Source: Acanthosepion pharaonis (Eukaryota; Mollusca; Cephalopoda; Sepiida; Sepiidae). From it: a DNA stretch of 64,000 nucleotides. Location of the stretch: positions 1,425,001 to 1,489,000 of the forward strand of contig CAHIKZ030005207.1 of NCBI GenBank assembly GCA_903632075.3. Reading direction: 5' to 3'. The notes below the pieces were generated by a model. It had not been told where the DNA came from, made no database searches, and saw only the letters and a list, made by a program, of their open reading frames with translations. Shown in pieces: positions 10,279 to 21,485 of the stretch (position 1 is the first letter of the stretch; each line of letters begins with the position of its first letter). Both the position numbers and the translations under genes were made by a program.

Positions 10279-11599
10279 GCATAACTGGCTTCTTCCAACG
10301 TTGACCCCAAATGTAAAAGTTATTTGCTAGTACCTAAACTAAAAGTAAGGGGGGATTGTGTTACTAAAATTTAAATAAAAAAAAAAATTATGAAGCAAAT
10401 TTAAAATGAATAATTTAAAACATTTATTTTTTTTACATGAACAAGTATTATTTTTTTAATTTGAAACAGTTCTGCAAACATTTCATTTTCAACAAGAACA
10501 ATTCACACTGAACACTGATTATAAAATAATAATTCACTTTGCAAAACAGAAATAACTATTTAATTTCTGTTCTGTGTAATAAATGCTAATGTCAGTGAGT
10601 TACTGTGTCACACCTTTTCAACTTTACTCCTAGAGGCCATAGCCCAACATATCATATTGGAATCAGCTCGACTCCGTGAGCAAATTAATAATCTTGGATT
10701 CCCAAGTTTTCATTACTGCGATTGTTTTCGGCGATTTTTAACGTGATTTTTTGCGACGATTTTTATGATAATAATTTTTATAACTTGGAAACAAAGTTGG
10801 AAATAATCGAAATTAATTGCGATATCCAGCGAAAGTCACCCATGAAAAAAAAATAATTGTAAGGGATGTAAGGACCTACGTACATCAAACTGCCTTTAAA
10901 TTAAGTGGTGTCAGAAGAATTATCGCTGATCTTTTAAAACATAAGCTTAAATATTAATGCAATACTTAAATGCGGCGATCAATTCTTTTGTAATTTATTG
11001 CTGCCTATCGCATCTACTACGCCCTACCTATTGTGATGAAAACCCAATCAAGAGTTAGTTTAAATACCACACGATAAGTCGGCTTTTAAGCGAGTTTTGT
11101 TTATAGTTTGAAACGCAAGTGAATATGTGACGGTTCAACTGATTTAACATGTTAGAATTGAAATATTCATGACTCTCTACAGAACCCTGCTAAATTCTCT
11201 ATTTTATGAGCGCGGGAACGTGAAACTTCAGTAGCGGTCCGAACTTTGTTTCTTTTGACGCCATGAAATCCCCCCCCTCTGTCTTACAAACCTTAGCATG
11301 AGACACGGTCGGTTAATTTTTAGGTAGGTACCTGCATTTTGATCTTTTTTATTAACTTGATTTTTACCGTTTTTTTTTTTTTATAGATTTTCTTGACTCC
11401 TGTTTTTAGTAAATTTTATTTAATTCTTTTTGAATTTTCTGACATGCTTTCTGTTGGTTGTACCAACGCTTTTTATATTTGTACGTGTTTTTACATCTAT
11501 GCACGTACACACAATTTTTCTTCAAATACAGGAATGTGGTTTCTCACTCCCGACTAAGACAAGTTGTAACACAATGTCAGCATTTTTTTTTTTTTATTT
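10279..11599. other. No gene seen
   Basis: AT-rich unique-looking DNA. The ORF starting at 11430 is formed partly from the poly-T run near 11583 and the LINE 3' end. Confidence 0.45.
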
Positions 11600-11905
11600 A
11601 GCACGTACACCCGGGCTAGGAACAAAAAAAATGCCCGCAACCTTATTGCGAGTACCGGTCCCTCTCTCTGGTGCAATGAGAGGGCTCGGCCTCTGGCAGC
11701 TATTCCCCAGGCCTTAGCATCTCTCAGTATAATTTTCCTTAGTTGCGACTTTGTCCGTTGCATTTAAATTTTTGGAAATTGAAGTTGGCTGGGAAGCTGG
11801 AACCAGAAGTGAGTTCCACAAGCGAGAAGTGCGAGAAAATAAATTGTTAGCATAGAACGTACGGCAATATATAGGCAGCTCAACTGTAAATTGATGAGAT
11901 ATCGA
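11600..11905 (-). pseudogene. CR1/L2-like LINE ORF2 C-terminus, variant 3' end
   Basis: The minus strand reads TFYANNLFSRTSRLWNSLL, then VPASQPTSISKNLNAT. This is the same C-terminal block as the 56-kb LINE (FFSRTSRLWNSLPA). Its downstream part differs from the other copies (GGCCGAGCCCTCTCATTGCA, then CAATAAGGTTGCGGGCA and T/A run), suggesting a separate subfamily. Confidence 0.7.
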
Positions 11906-11984
11906 CGCTAGTAGGAGTCAATGCTTGTGTAGAACGAACTACACATTTCGGCATCACTAATAACAGGAATGGTGTACAGTATGC

Positions 11985-12280
11985 CAGTCAGTCGGTTATG
12001 TGCCATACATGATACACGCTTTGGCGATCATGCATCTTTCGAGGTTGCTAATTCCTTCTGCGGTAGACCAGTTGCCATCCGAGGCTATTGAACCCGGTCT
12101 GTCCTGCTATTTACCCATAGCTGGGGAGAGAAAAAGAGGAAAAAAGAAAAAAAGGATTCATACCTTTCCCAAGGGTATTAGTACGTAAGTGAATGTATTG
12201 AATTCAACTGGAATTCGAACTCTGCTCTCCGATTCCTCTGAGTCGCTATCCATTACTCCACCGTACTTTTTATGCAAATG
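11985..12280 (-). mobile_element. SINE-B (tRNA-derived)
   Basis: Read on the minus strand from 12280: tRNA-like head with A box TGGAGTAATGGATAGCGAC and B box GAGTTCGAATTCC. Next is the shared body (CATTCACTTACGTACTAATA, then CCCTTGGGAAAGGTATGAAT), an A/C-rich stretch, the GGACAGACC and GGCAACTGG segments, and the tail ending GTATGGCACATAACCGACTG. The head supplies an internal RNA polymerase III promoter. The tail resembles the RTE LINE 3' end. An expanded purine tract lies at about 12126-12156. Confidence 0.8.
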
Positions 12281-13195
12281 TAAAAAGGGGGGGGCGATCA
12301 CGCCCCAAATTAAATGTACACACGCGTTATCGAAATGGTGGTGTAACATACCCCACCCATCGCTTTTTAATAAAATAACCTCATGAAGCTTAAAAAGAGC
12401 TCTATTAAGGTTTGAATGAAGTGTTTTCTTTCTCAGTGATTACCAAAGGCAATTGAGCATAATCTAACGTATTATTTAATTCATTACAGTAACAATATGG
12501 ATTCATCCTTTTTTTTTTCTAGGGCATTGTCGTGATGAGGATGAAGTAGATTCAACCAAAATGTGTATGACATTGGGTTTTATTATGGAAATAAATGTTA
12601 TCACACTAAAATTGTTATTAACTAACTGATGTTGATAAGCTTTTCAGGAAAAACTTTATTATAAATTTGTAACCTCATTTTCAGTTTTTATCTTAAAGAA
12701 ATATGTATAGTGGGGTGAGATTTTGTTCTGCAACTCAATGCTTGTTCGTCATAAATGTATATAATGGTGAGTTTATTAATGTTTTTCTTAGTTCGCATAA
12801 ATAAAGACAGCTGTGGATTGAAAGAAAAAATATTAATATAGTGTCGTGGGTCTTAGGCGTTAAAATGAACAGATGATTTACCCACGCCAAGAAGATTAAT
12901 GAAGAATGTTACGCACGAGGAAGCACACGAGTAACTTTAACAAAACAAGGAATTTATTCAAACATTTACTTGCATTAATTAGTGCCAGTAGTTCGTTTCA
13001 GGAAAATAAATCAGAATTCTTAAAGTCCGAAGTTTTAACATATTGTCACGAAGAGTAATTGTTCATACAACCAATTAAATGATCTGACATGAAATAATTA
13101 TTAAAAAATGTTTACATATTTACGCGAGTTCATTGCTCACCGAAGGGTTATAGGGTTCACATACGCTCAAAAGTAAACGAAGAGAGATCGTTTAA
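12281..13195. other. No gene seen; weak LTR-like segment
   Basis: Contains a G8 run near 12290. From 12842 (TGTCGTGGGTCTTAGGCG) to about 12960 the minus strand resembles the polyadenylation end of an LTR (AATAAATTCCTTGTTTTG, ending ...CACGACAC), but no second boundary or target duplication was found. Confidence 0.3.
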
Positions 13196-13273
13196 CATAC
13201 AAGGGGCAATTGGCAAATTTTCGCCATTTTATATTTTTAATTTCGCGCATGCGCGTCGTTTGTTTTGTTTTTT

Positions 13274-13320
<47 letters not shown>

Positions 13321-14098
13321 TTTGTTTTTTTTTGTTTGTTTTTTTTGTTTGTTTTTTTTTGTTTGTTTTTTTTTAATTTTTATTTTGTCGACTGCACAGT
13401 AGGCACAGTCTTTGAGAAAAAGAGCAACATAACGCAATTCACTCCGCCAGAAATTTGGAAACGACATGCTGTGCTTCTTGGCATTGGGACCGGAACCTCC
13501 AATACGAACAGTTCTGAGTGTTTGGGCATCAATCTGAGGACAGCGCAGAGGACTCGGAAAGAGTTGTGTGAGTCTAATGGTGATTACGAAGTTACGACAG
13601 CTCAAAAAACTCAGTCCGATCGTTCCCAAATTTGTTGGTGAGGGCATCAGATTCAACACGGAGGCCTACATCAAGTGCCTTGAGAAGGTAGTGTTACCCT
13701 GGGTAAAGAGAGTGAATGCTGGAAGACCGTATGTCTGGCAACAGGATTCTGCACCATGCTACTTACCCCTTAAACCTAGCCACCTAACTCTCCAGATTGC
13801 AACCACCATGATTATTATGCGTGGGTGCAGTTGAGCAAGAAACCAAGAAAATTCCCTGTAACACCAAAGATATACTGAAGGCAAGAAATATAGCAGAACT
13901 CCCAAACTGTTCAGAGGAGTTGTAGGAGATTCCGAAGTCAGCTGGAGGCCGTGGTTAAAACCAATGACGATTTCATTGAATAAATTTACTCTTTAGTATT
14001 TCAGGATATTTTTGTGTAATTTTGGTAAATATATCTGTTAAAATGAGATGTTATTTTCATTTTTGCATAATTTAGATGAGTTTATTCATCACACACGG
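13196..14098 (+). pseudogene. Internally deleted mariner-like transposon
   Basis: The 5' terminal region (GGGGCAATTGGCAAATTTTC, then GCCATTTTATATTTTTAA) resembles that of the copy at 24.1-24.9 kb. A long T/G tract at 13260-13370 interrupts the leader. Coding remnants: TPPEIWKRHAVLLGIGTGTS (N-terminal helix-turn-helix region), a jump, then FNTEAYIKCLEKVVLPWVK and YVWQQDSAPC around the second catalytic Asp, then degraded SPDC..HDYYAW. The region between the DNA-binding part and the last third is missing. Inverted end near 14070-14098 is decayed. Confidence 0.8.
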
Positions 14099-14339
14099 TA
14101 CTTAGCTTTTTTGATTGTTCAGAGAAAATTCTTTGGAGTGCCATTTGCTGGTTAGAGGTTGAGAAACTAATTTGCGAGTCTTGTTACATTGTCGAGTACT
14201 TCAACGCTGGTCGCGTGGAACTGAAAGGAAACCTTTCACATTGCTTCAGTCATTATTCTCTTATTAATCTTTCTCCTCATTTTATATGAAAAAGAATTTC
14301 GCATCGGCGCGTTACTTTCTTTACTTTTCTTCATCTCGT

Positions 14340-14482
14340 CTGACCGGCTAATTTCTGTATAGGTAAGTTTTTCATTGATCCCAAACAATTTTATATAGGT
14401 TCGTGAATTGCTCACCGGTCAATTTCAGTGAAGGTAAGATTTTCATTGATCCAAAGAAAATTTCACAAAGGCTTGTTAATTG
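14340..14482. repeat. Tandem duplication, about 75-80 bp
   Basis: Two adjacent diverged units share ACCGG(C/T)(C/T)AATTTC, GTGAAGGTAAG/GTATAGGTAAG and TTTCATTGATCC. Both carry a GGTAAG motif that resembles a splice donor, probably by chance. Confidence 0.6.
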
Positions 14483-14560
14483 ACTTCCTTCCTTTCTCAG
14501 TCATCTTAATTTGCAAAGATATCAATTGATGGGAACTGTAGAATAACAATAATAAACAGC

Positions 14561-14740
14561 ACTTACCGTCGTAAAGGTCCCAGCTAGCGTCCAGCTGGCA
14601 GACAAAAATAAAGCAGGTTGTAACTTAATACAAACCCTGCAAACTAACTGATGAATCAAGCTGGTATTTATATAGAAATACCTCCACTCAGGTACCAGCA
14701 GCCAATCACAGCCCAAGCAATGGACTATCCCACTTTAGCA
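14561..14740 (-). promoter_or_regulatory. Promoter-like segment with splice-donor-like site
   Basis: On the minus strand, GTGATTGGCTGC (CCAAT box, 14702-14706 on plus) is followed by TATATAAATACC (14662-14673). About 95 bp further is ACGGTAAGT, a strong donor-like site with GTAAGT at 14561-14566. The order CCAAT, TATA, short leader, donor is that of an RNA polymerase II promoter with a first exon, or of a retroelement LTR. No downstream coding exon was recognised. Inference only. Confidence 0.35.
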
Positions 14741-15215
14741 CAATGAGATGCTCCATGGCAACATAAATAGCTCCCTTTCTAAAGGTTGGATTATTATTCA
14801 CTTAGCTTGCTCCACAACTGAGTGTTTATCTCTACCACGTGATTTTTCCACAGGAACAACTGATCTACCAATTTGAATTAAACATCACAAAGAGATCCGT
14901 AGAAGTATATTGGAACTAATTTATCTAGAGTCATTTCCTGGATGACAGGAGAGCTACATTGGATGGCTAGAGTTTTTTTGTTTTTTTTCCTTCGTGGAAA
15001 TTGTCCGACAACACTTTTCAGAAAACAACGTAAACAATAGTAATATTTTCTGCGCGTATTGTTCACACGATAGGTTTCTTGTAAATTAATGTGGGTATCT
15101 AAATAAACGTAGAGAATATTCTCGTACAAAATGTGTTTTTAGAACTGCCGGCGAAAATCAAGAAACATTAATTTGAATAGTATGTTCATACGAGACACTA
15201 TTCCGTCAAAAAGTC

Positions 15216-15440
15216 GTTTCGAAGACAAATGAATATAATGGCCATCCCAATCTCTCCAGATAATAATCAAATAGAAAACTTGTGGCCCATCATTAAAAGA
15301 GATCTATATAAGGCTGAAAAACAAGAGTCAAGTAAAGATTTCTCGGAAATGATAAAAACTGCAGCATGTTGAATCTAAAACAATGAAAACTTTCATTGTT
15401 TGAAAGATTGATGAAAGTTAGAAAAAAAACAAGGAGTCCA
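15216..15440 (+). pseudogene. Tc1-like transposase C-terminal fragment
   Basis: The plus strand reads SPDNNQIENLWPIIKRDLYK, then AEKQESSKDFSEMIKTAA, then after frameshifts RLMKV and a lysine-rich end. SPD.N.IENLW is the region of the last catalytic residue of Tc1-type DDE transposases, and the KTA...RL.KVI end is their usual C-terminus. Only about the last fifth of the protein remains. Confidence 0.75.
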
Positions 15441-15689
15441 AATCAAAATGTAAAATAATTTTAGGGATATTGCGCTAATCAAATGTTTCTATTTTCTATA
15501 TCTTTTGGATGTTTATTTATAAATAAAAACTACATTGCTAACAGTTCGTTTGCATAACATCTGACGCCCTAATATAAGTTATCAATATTTTTTAAGAAGT
15601 TTGAATATCATAAAGTTAATTAAACATGTTATATTGCTAATATCGATATAATTATATCCTGAAAAATTGATACACTATATCAGAAATTG
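15441..15689. other. No gene seen
   Basis: AT-rich, no features. Confidence 0.4.
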
Positions 15690-15816
15690 ATATTAAGTGT
15701 ATGTATGTATGTATGGGCACACACACACAGATTTTGTTATGCATGTCTCTCTCTCTATCTATATATATATATATATATATATAAAAGAGAGAGATATGCA
15801 TAACAAGATCTAACAT

Positions 15817-15860
<44 letters not shown>
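15690..15860. repeat. Palindromic compound microsatellite
   Basis: (GTAT)n, (AC)n, then GATTTTGTTATGCATGTCTC and (TC)n(TA)n. These are mirrored by AAAAGAGAGAGATATGCATA and ACAAGATC, followed by (GT)n(AT)n. The two flanks around the (TA)n core form an inverted repeat of about 35 bp each. Confidence 0.85.
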
Positions 15861-15940
15861 CGACAGAAAAAAATTGTGTTGGTGTTTATTTACTTAGAAA
15901 GCTTAACTTAGTCGCGCATGTGACGATGTGTCAAAATAAG

Positions 15941-16014
15941 GCATTGAAAATCGAACTCTCAAGTAATAACAGCATGACAGACAATCTCTGTAACCCTTAC
16001 CCACGGAGAAGCGC
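15941..16014 (-). repeat. tRNA-like pseudogene / SINE head
   Basis: The minus strand has an A-box-like GTGGGTAAGGGTTACAGAGA and a T-arm TTGAGAGTTCGATTTTCAA. No body or tail was recognised after it. Confidence 0.45.
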
Positions 16015-16880
16015 CCACATTTATTTCTCTTGTCTAATCCTCTCTTTTTTTTTTTTGTACAATTTCTCACTCTATCTATCTATCCACATACACGCACGAT
16101 CTTTTTAGTTAACAACTGAGGATTTTTTTGATTATTACTTGGGTTACTTAACATTTGCGCAAAAATTAGTAATCACATCGCTTAGTTTAGTGAGGAGAGA
16201 TGGGATTGAATCGAATAAATAAAGACTTTTTAAAACTAGTAAAATTCTTGAATACAGTATTAAATAAAATATTTAGTAACTCATTTTGTTTAGTTTTATG
16301 GTATTCCTTTCTTTTTTGGATTTTTTAACACTGACGTCAGTTTGGAGTGGCTTAGTCAAATTTAAATAAAGTTGCTTATAAAAAAAAAAAATCATATGTG
16401 GTGCTGAATAGATAGAGGCTTGACTAACTTCCCAAAATCTGACCACGTGAGCACACAGAACTTTTCTGACTTCTTGATCAAGCCGAAAACTTTTTGACAC
16501 CTCCTCGTATAACACACACACACACACACAACATATATATATATGTTCAATTTAAGTAGAATATTCTGTAACCATGGAAATGTGATTTTAGCTGTGTCTT
16601 TAAAACCCGGTAATTTTTAAAAGTTACTCCAAAATTCGCTTGAAGATGAAATGGAACTAATGCTTTTAATTTAATTGCAAAATTAAATTCGGGGTTTTTA
16701 GCTTCTATTTTTGAAACATGGTTGGAACTGTGTAGCGAAAACACCATATTTTAAATCAATTAATTTATAATATTAATGCTCTGTAAATTTACATTGAGCA
16801 CTATTTTGTAAAAATAAAAATATCTATAAGAACACCGGATTTTATATCTTACTGTTCTTTCTTTTTATTTATATACATAT

Positions 16881-16911
<31 letters not shown>

Positions 16912-17744
16912 GAACATCTGTGTGTTCTCTACATATTATTTACTCAGCTCCCTCTGGAATGTTGACTCTTGCGCTGTTGGTATGGGTTCCCGCTTAGATT
17001 TCTTGTAAATAGATTTTTTTTTTTGTATGTTTTCGAGCTGCTATCCCATGCTGGGTTAGGATCGTGTATCTGTCGGGGGTATCTTTATCTAATCAACTCT
17101 TTGTGTATTACTTTCTATGTACGATAAGGAGAAAAATATACGTGTGTTTGTGAGATTTACTTGTTTTTCGGTGTCAGTTTCTTTATATATACAAAAAAAA
17201 AAAAAAAAAAAAAAAGGAAATATATCCCACATCCCTAATCAAGTGTTTGTAATATCGTAAATAAAAACAAACCGGTGTGCTCAATTTTAATACTTAAGTA
17301 ACTTAACGTAACAAGAATTTAGGTGAACATTTTTTTTCTTTCACTCTCATTTATCACTTTCCACGGGAGATCAGAAATATTGGGATTCAAAAATTTTAAA
17401 AACCTAATATATGTAAATGTAGATAATGAAATTTAAAACATCAATTTCAAAAAATATTTTTCTTGTTTTAGTTTAAAAAAAAAAAGAAAAAAAAGAGAAA
17501 AGCACACTTCCCTTGATTATAGAAATGAATTGTCAATTTTTACGTTCACCATTAATATTTTGTAAAGACGCAAGCCACCAACCCTTACTAAAAATATGTT
17601 TTATATGCAGCAGATAAATTATAGGTAAAGTCATTTCAGTAGTCAATAAACGATATTTTTTTTTCGTAATTAAACATTTCCTTTCTAAGGATATGAGTAC
17701 TTACACTGATAATTTTCAGAGTTTTTAATATACACTAGTTAGAC
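16015..17744. other. AT-rich, no gene seen
   Basis: Includes (CA)n near 16510, (TA)n at 16866-16912 and an A22 run near 17194. ORFs are low complexity. Confidence 0.5.
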
Positions 17745-18091
17745 TAGGGGCCGGCAACCTTTTGCTGATTATGTGCCGACTTAGGGCTTTAAAATAATTC
17801 GGTGTGCCAAAAGCATACGTATTTTTATACAAGTCAAGGTCAATATACCTGTTCTCCAAAATATTTTATATAGTAATTTAATTTAGTTATATATACAAAA
17901 ATAAGAAACTACCTGTTTTTAAGTTTGTTTGTTTTTTTTTCCTTTTAAATTTTTATTATTAATGGAATTTTAACGAGTGAGCAATTTTGAAACAACTAAA
18001 CATCTTCTTTGCTTTATAGTAGTTATTCGTTCAGACTTCATGATATCATTTGCGGAAGCGTGGCACGCGTGCCATAGTTTGCCGACCCCTA
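17745..18091. mobile_element. hAT-type MITE
   Basis: The left end TAGGGGCCGGCAACCTTTTG and right end AGTTTGCCGACCCCTAA are inverted copies of CAGGGGTCGGCAAACT-type termini, which are typical of hAT (Charlie-like) elements. The length is about 347 bp and the interior is AT-rich without transposase. No clean 8-bp target duplication was seen, so the insertion is old. Confidence 0.75.
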
Positions 18092-18209
18092 AGTCCGTAA
18101 GCCCGATGGGTTTCTTTTAAAAGCAATTCATGATACAAAATGACAATGGAACAATATTATCAATTTTATTATTAATCCCATATATTTTAGTTTATATTTA
18201 AAGATATTG

Positions 18210-18650
18210 AAGGAAGGTTTCTTTATTGTTTCACTGGACTTCATAGTTAAAACAATACGTTAAAATGTGAAGTCAGTTTGAAACAGATGCCGTCTTTCTC
18301 AAAATAACACGATTATTTTTTTTTAAATTAATTATTAGTTAATAAGTAAAAAAACGAATGAAGAGCACCAAAAACGCCTTAATACAAATATATCCTGATT
18401 TAAAGTATGAAAATAAATTGTCTTACGAATATCAATAGATATACGTTTTACTTCTTTACATTAAAAGAAATCTCTTCAATAAAATGTACTTTGAATAAAG
18501 AATTAATAATTAATACTAAAAACAGTAAAAAATGGTTTATTGTTCTACTGGGCTTCATAATTAACACACTGTGTAAAAATTTAAAGTAATAGCTTAAAAC
18601 AGGTGTAGTTTTTACAAAATAATAACTAAAATTTTTATTATACATACTTC
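18210..18650. repeat. Diverged direct duplication
   Basis: A segment of about 110 bp beginning TTATTGTTTCACTGGACTTC near 18222 recurs as TTATTGTTCTACTGGGCTTC near 18537, with shared downstream words (AACACA/AACAAT, TTTGAAACAG/CTTAAAACAG, TTTACAAAATAA/TCTCAAAATAA). The spacing of about 315 bp suggests an old tandem duplication or two copies of one repeat. Confidence 0.5.
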
Positions 18651-19309
18651 CTCGCATTTACTTAAAAATACGTAACGGCGGCAAATCAGCGTGCATCTAT
18701 TTATTTAGTTACCATTGTATGACACATACAACTTCTTAACATTTCACGTAGTTGTTTATAAAAAAAAAAACTTATCATGTAGGGTAATGAATTGTATAAA
18801 TATGTTGTGTTATGCATATTTAAATTTGTTTAATGTTGTTATAATGTATTATGAATGTTTCTTTTTTATTATTTTTCACACATAATATAAGTTGGAATAT
18901 AATATGGAAGTGTTTGTTTATATACACGGGTGGATGTAAGAATATACATCAAAACAAATACGGAATTTGCTATTAAAAATGCTGTAAAAACAGAAATTTG
19001 GCTCTGCACTCGGCAGGGGTTGCCGAGTGCAAATTTCATTAAAATGTTATGCCTCTAAATTGGTTTGGGTATTATGTAGTTTTTAAGCTGTATCACAGGA
19101 ATATATATACAAGATTAGAGTTTTAGTATTTTTCATATTCTCGAAAACCTATTACACTTCAAGAATATGATTTTTACTCTTTTGAAATATATTTTGCTCA
19201 ATAATAAAGAAGTTTAATAAAAGTCTTGATTTGTTTATTTAACGATTAATTGTCTGAACACTATATTTTGAACACAGTTGTATGCCTTCAGCTACAGATA
19301 AAATATTTT
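18651..19309. other. No gene seen
   Basis: AT-rich. An A10 run near 18762. No RNA or coding feature. Confidence 0.4.
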
Positions 19310-19470
19310 GTCGGTCATCTTTTAATATAAATATGTATAGGCGGTCATCTTTTAATATAAATATGTTTAGGCGATCATCTTTTAATATAAATATGTATAG
19401 GCGATCATCTTTTAATATAAATATGTATTGTCGGTCATTTTATATATATATATAAAAATGTATTATCGGT
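19310..19470. repeat. 30-bp minisatellite
   Basis: Four near-identical 30-bp units of the form CGGTCATCTTTTAATATAAA plus TATGTATAGG, then one or two shortened units with a (TA)n insert. Unit-to-unit changes are single bases (CGG/CGA, TATAG/TTTAG). Confidence 0.9.
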
Positions 19471-19854
19471 CATTTATATATTTTCATGGCGTTGGGTTTT
19501 ACTGATATTCAATGAGTTTTTGTGCTTCAGAAAATTTTATTTTCATCAATTTTTTTTTCCTTTTTCTTAAGCGTGAAGTAGAAGTGTTTTGTTCATTATT
19601 TAAAATAAAAAGAATTGTTCTCCCTGATAGAAAAATTTTGGAAAAAAACTACGAACATATATAATAATTTAAGTGCCTTTGCGTATATTATATGTACTAA
19701 CTCTATAACAGGTACGTAATGATGGCAAAAACAGTTATGTTTCAGCAAGAGACTGACGGAGGGGTTTTACCACAATGGCAAAATTCTTATGTATAAGGAT
19801 GTGCTGAAAAGTTTTCTGCTAAATTCCACAAAATTTAATCAAATAGCTAAACAT
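19471..19854. other. No gene seen
   Basis: AT-rich spacer between the minisatellite and a LINE 3' end. Confidence 0.4.
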
Positions 19855-20463
19855 CAGAATCTTTTTTTTAAATCTAAGGCCATACGTAAAGGGTTACTTT
19901 GTGGTTTTGAATGAGCATGAGAAAAAGCAAGATGTGCAGGAAAAATAACGGTTAACCGTAGACTTGAAGGGGTCAAGTTTGTAGTTATCGGGAAAACATC
20001 CTGCCAGGAGTCTGTCCCACAAAGCAGCAGTACTTGGTAAGAAGTCATCCGAGTGGAACTTACTCCTTACTAATACGAAGAGAATGAAGACGAGTTATTA
20101 TTGGGAACGTGGCAAGGCGGGTCCCAGCTGGAAAGGTCAGGGGATGTAGATAGAACACTTGCCATGTAAATAACTCAAGCGGAGCGAGAGTCTTGCGATG
20201 TTTTGTCTGTGCGAAAGGAGTTGTGGGGTGTAAAATAATTCATCATCCGCAAGGCCGCGTAGACGCTTTTGAACTCTCTCAAGAAAGGCAAGACGTAAAG
20301 GTAACTCCAGGTTCTTGATCAGGTCGATTAAATTGCAACACACCTTTTGAGTTCTTTCATCATCAAACCTATGAGATGAAATGTACGCGTAATATTTGTA
20401 ACCTTTCTTAAAGAAAGGTTTGTCACAGGCAGAAATATTATTTTGAACCGCCTTAGCTAACAA
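19855..20463 (-). pseudogene. CR1/L2-like LINE ORF2 C-terminal third
   Basis: Minus strand: LERVQKRLRGLADDELFYTP, then QLLSHRQNIARLSLRLSYLH and GKCS (from about 20280 down to 20150). After frameshifts come KFHSDDFLPSTAALWDRLLA, then GCFPDNYKLDPFKSTVNRYF near 20050-19935. These are the LD.IQRR, L..RR.VA.LSL.YRY.HG.CS and RT..LWN.LP.CFP.YN blocks after the reverse transcriptase core, in correct order. The upstream part, toward 20463, is degraded but open. Confidence 0.85.
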
Positions 20464-20744
20464 ATCAGATCAATAAATCAAAAACTATATTTCATAGATT
20501 TAAAGTTTTTCTTTTATTATTTCTATATTTATCTTGATTTGCTGTTTGATACAATACAGCAGCTTTGTAGATGATGAAATGTTTCATACTACAGCCCTCA
20601 ACGTCGCAAGCCTTTCACTATTTTCAGGGTAAATATCCGGACGAGCTTTTAGGTTCACTCATTCAGACCTTTACAGCTGAGACTCGCGTGTCACGTCCAC
20701 AGGGTCGAATCATTCTCATTCCCTTAATATTTTATTTCTAAGTA

Positions 20745-20843
20745 TTAGGTTGGTGCAAAAATAATGACGTAATAATGTCGTTTTTTGATGTATTTTTTAA
20801 CGTCAAAAAACATTATTACGTCATTATTTTTGCACCAACCTAA
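20745..20843. mobile_element. Mariner-type MITE, 99 bp
   Basis: A near-perfect palindrome with ends TTAGGTTGGTGCAAAAATAA and its inverse TTATTTTTGCACCAACCTAA, flanked by TA on both sides (20743-20744 and 20844-20845), the Tc1/mariner target duplication. The terminal 16 bases equal those of the mariner-derived human MADE1/Hsmar1 ends. There is no coding capacity. The arms are almost identical, so insertion is probably recent. Confidence 0.92.
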
Positions 20844-20974
20844 TAGTTATGTTCCAGTTTCTTCCCAAGGGTCTCTATTTTCTCATTTGAATGCTTCCTT
20901 GAATATTGCAATCATAACCTTAATCAAATTCATGGTTAATCGTAATTTATTCTCCTAATCATCATAATCTTAAT

Positions 20975-21092
20975 TTCCTACTTTCTTCTCTTACGTCCAT
21001 ACCATGAACCGCATTCAGTAAACCTCTACCTTGAGTGGCTTTTGGGCCTCGTGTTAGATGAACATTATGTAAAAAGAAAACAAAAAATTGTC
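20975..21092 (+). pseudogene. LINE 3' UTR fragment
   Basis: CTACCTTGAGTGGCTTTTGG and GCCTCGTGTTAGATGAACAT, then TATGTAAAAAG, correspond to the 3' UTR of the LINE at 6830-7195 (CTATCTCGAGTGGTCCTAGG, then GCCTTGTACAGAGCGAAC). No coding part remains. Confidence 0.5.
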
Positions 21093-21190
21093 TTTCACGG
21101 AGACCTAAGATAAATGAAGGCTTTCCTGTGTGAAAGTCTTTCAATAATTTACTAAGTATTTAAGCAATAATCATTAACACGCTTTTATAT

Positions 21191-21485
21191 ACTAGGTAAT
21201 TTAAGTTTAGATGTGCGGGTGGTGTAATGTATAATGGCTCCGGATGAGAAATCGGAGAACCGTGTTCCAATACCAGTTGGGGTCGTTATATTCACCTACG
21301 CGCAAATATCATGAGGAAACTATTAATACACTTATGCTCCTCTCCCTAGGTATGGGTTAATTAGTAGAACTTGTATCAGCGAAAAATTATCTACAAAATT
21401 TTTACAATCTAAAAATATTTTCGGGCTTCAAATAAATGATGAGTTGATAATCCGTAAAAAATTAAATCACTCTTTATATTTCAGC
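21191..21485 (+). mobile_element. SINE-A, 5S part truncated
   Basis: It begins in the last bases of the 5S part (ACTAGGTAATTTAAGTTTAG). It continues with the tRNA-like head (A box GTGGTGTAATGTATAATGGC, B box TGTTCCAATACC), the shared body (CACCTACGCGCAAATATC, then TATGGGTTAATTAGTAGAAC) and the tail (TTTTTACAATCTAAAAATAT, then GAGTTGATAATCCGTAAAAA). Confidence 0.8.

Noticed and set aside
12842..13195. Solo LTR
   Set aside because: One end looks like an LTR terminus with an AATAAA signal, but no opposite terminus and no 4-6-bp target duplication could be found.
19310..19470. CRISPR-like array
   Set aside because: The 30-bp units are contiguous without spacers, and the window is eukaryotic. 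The same applies to the 29-bp array at 59.04 kb.
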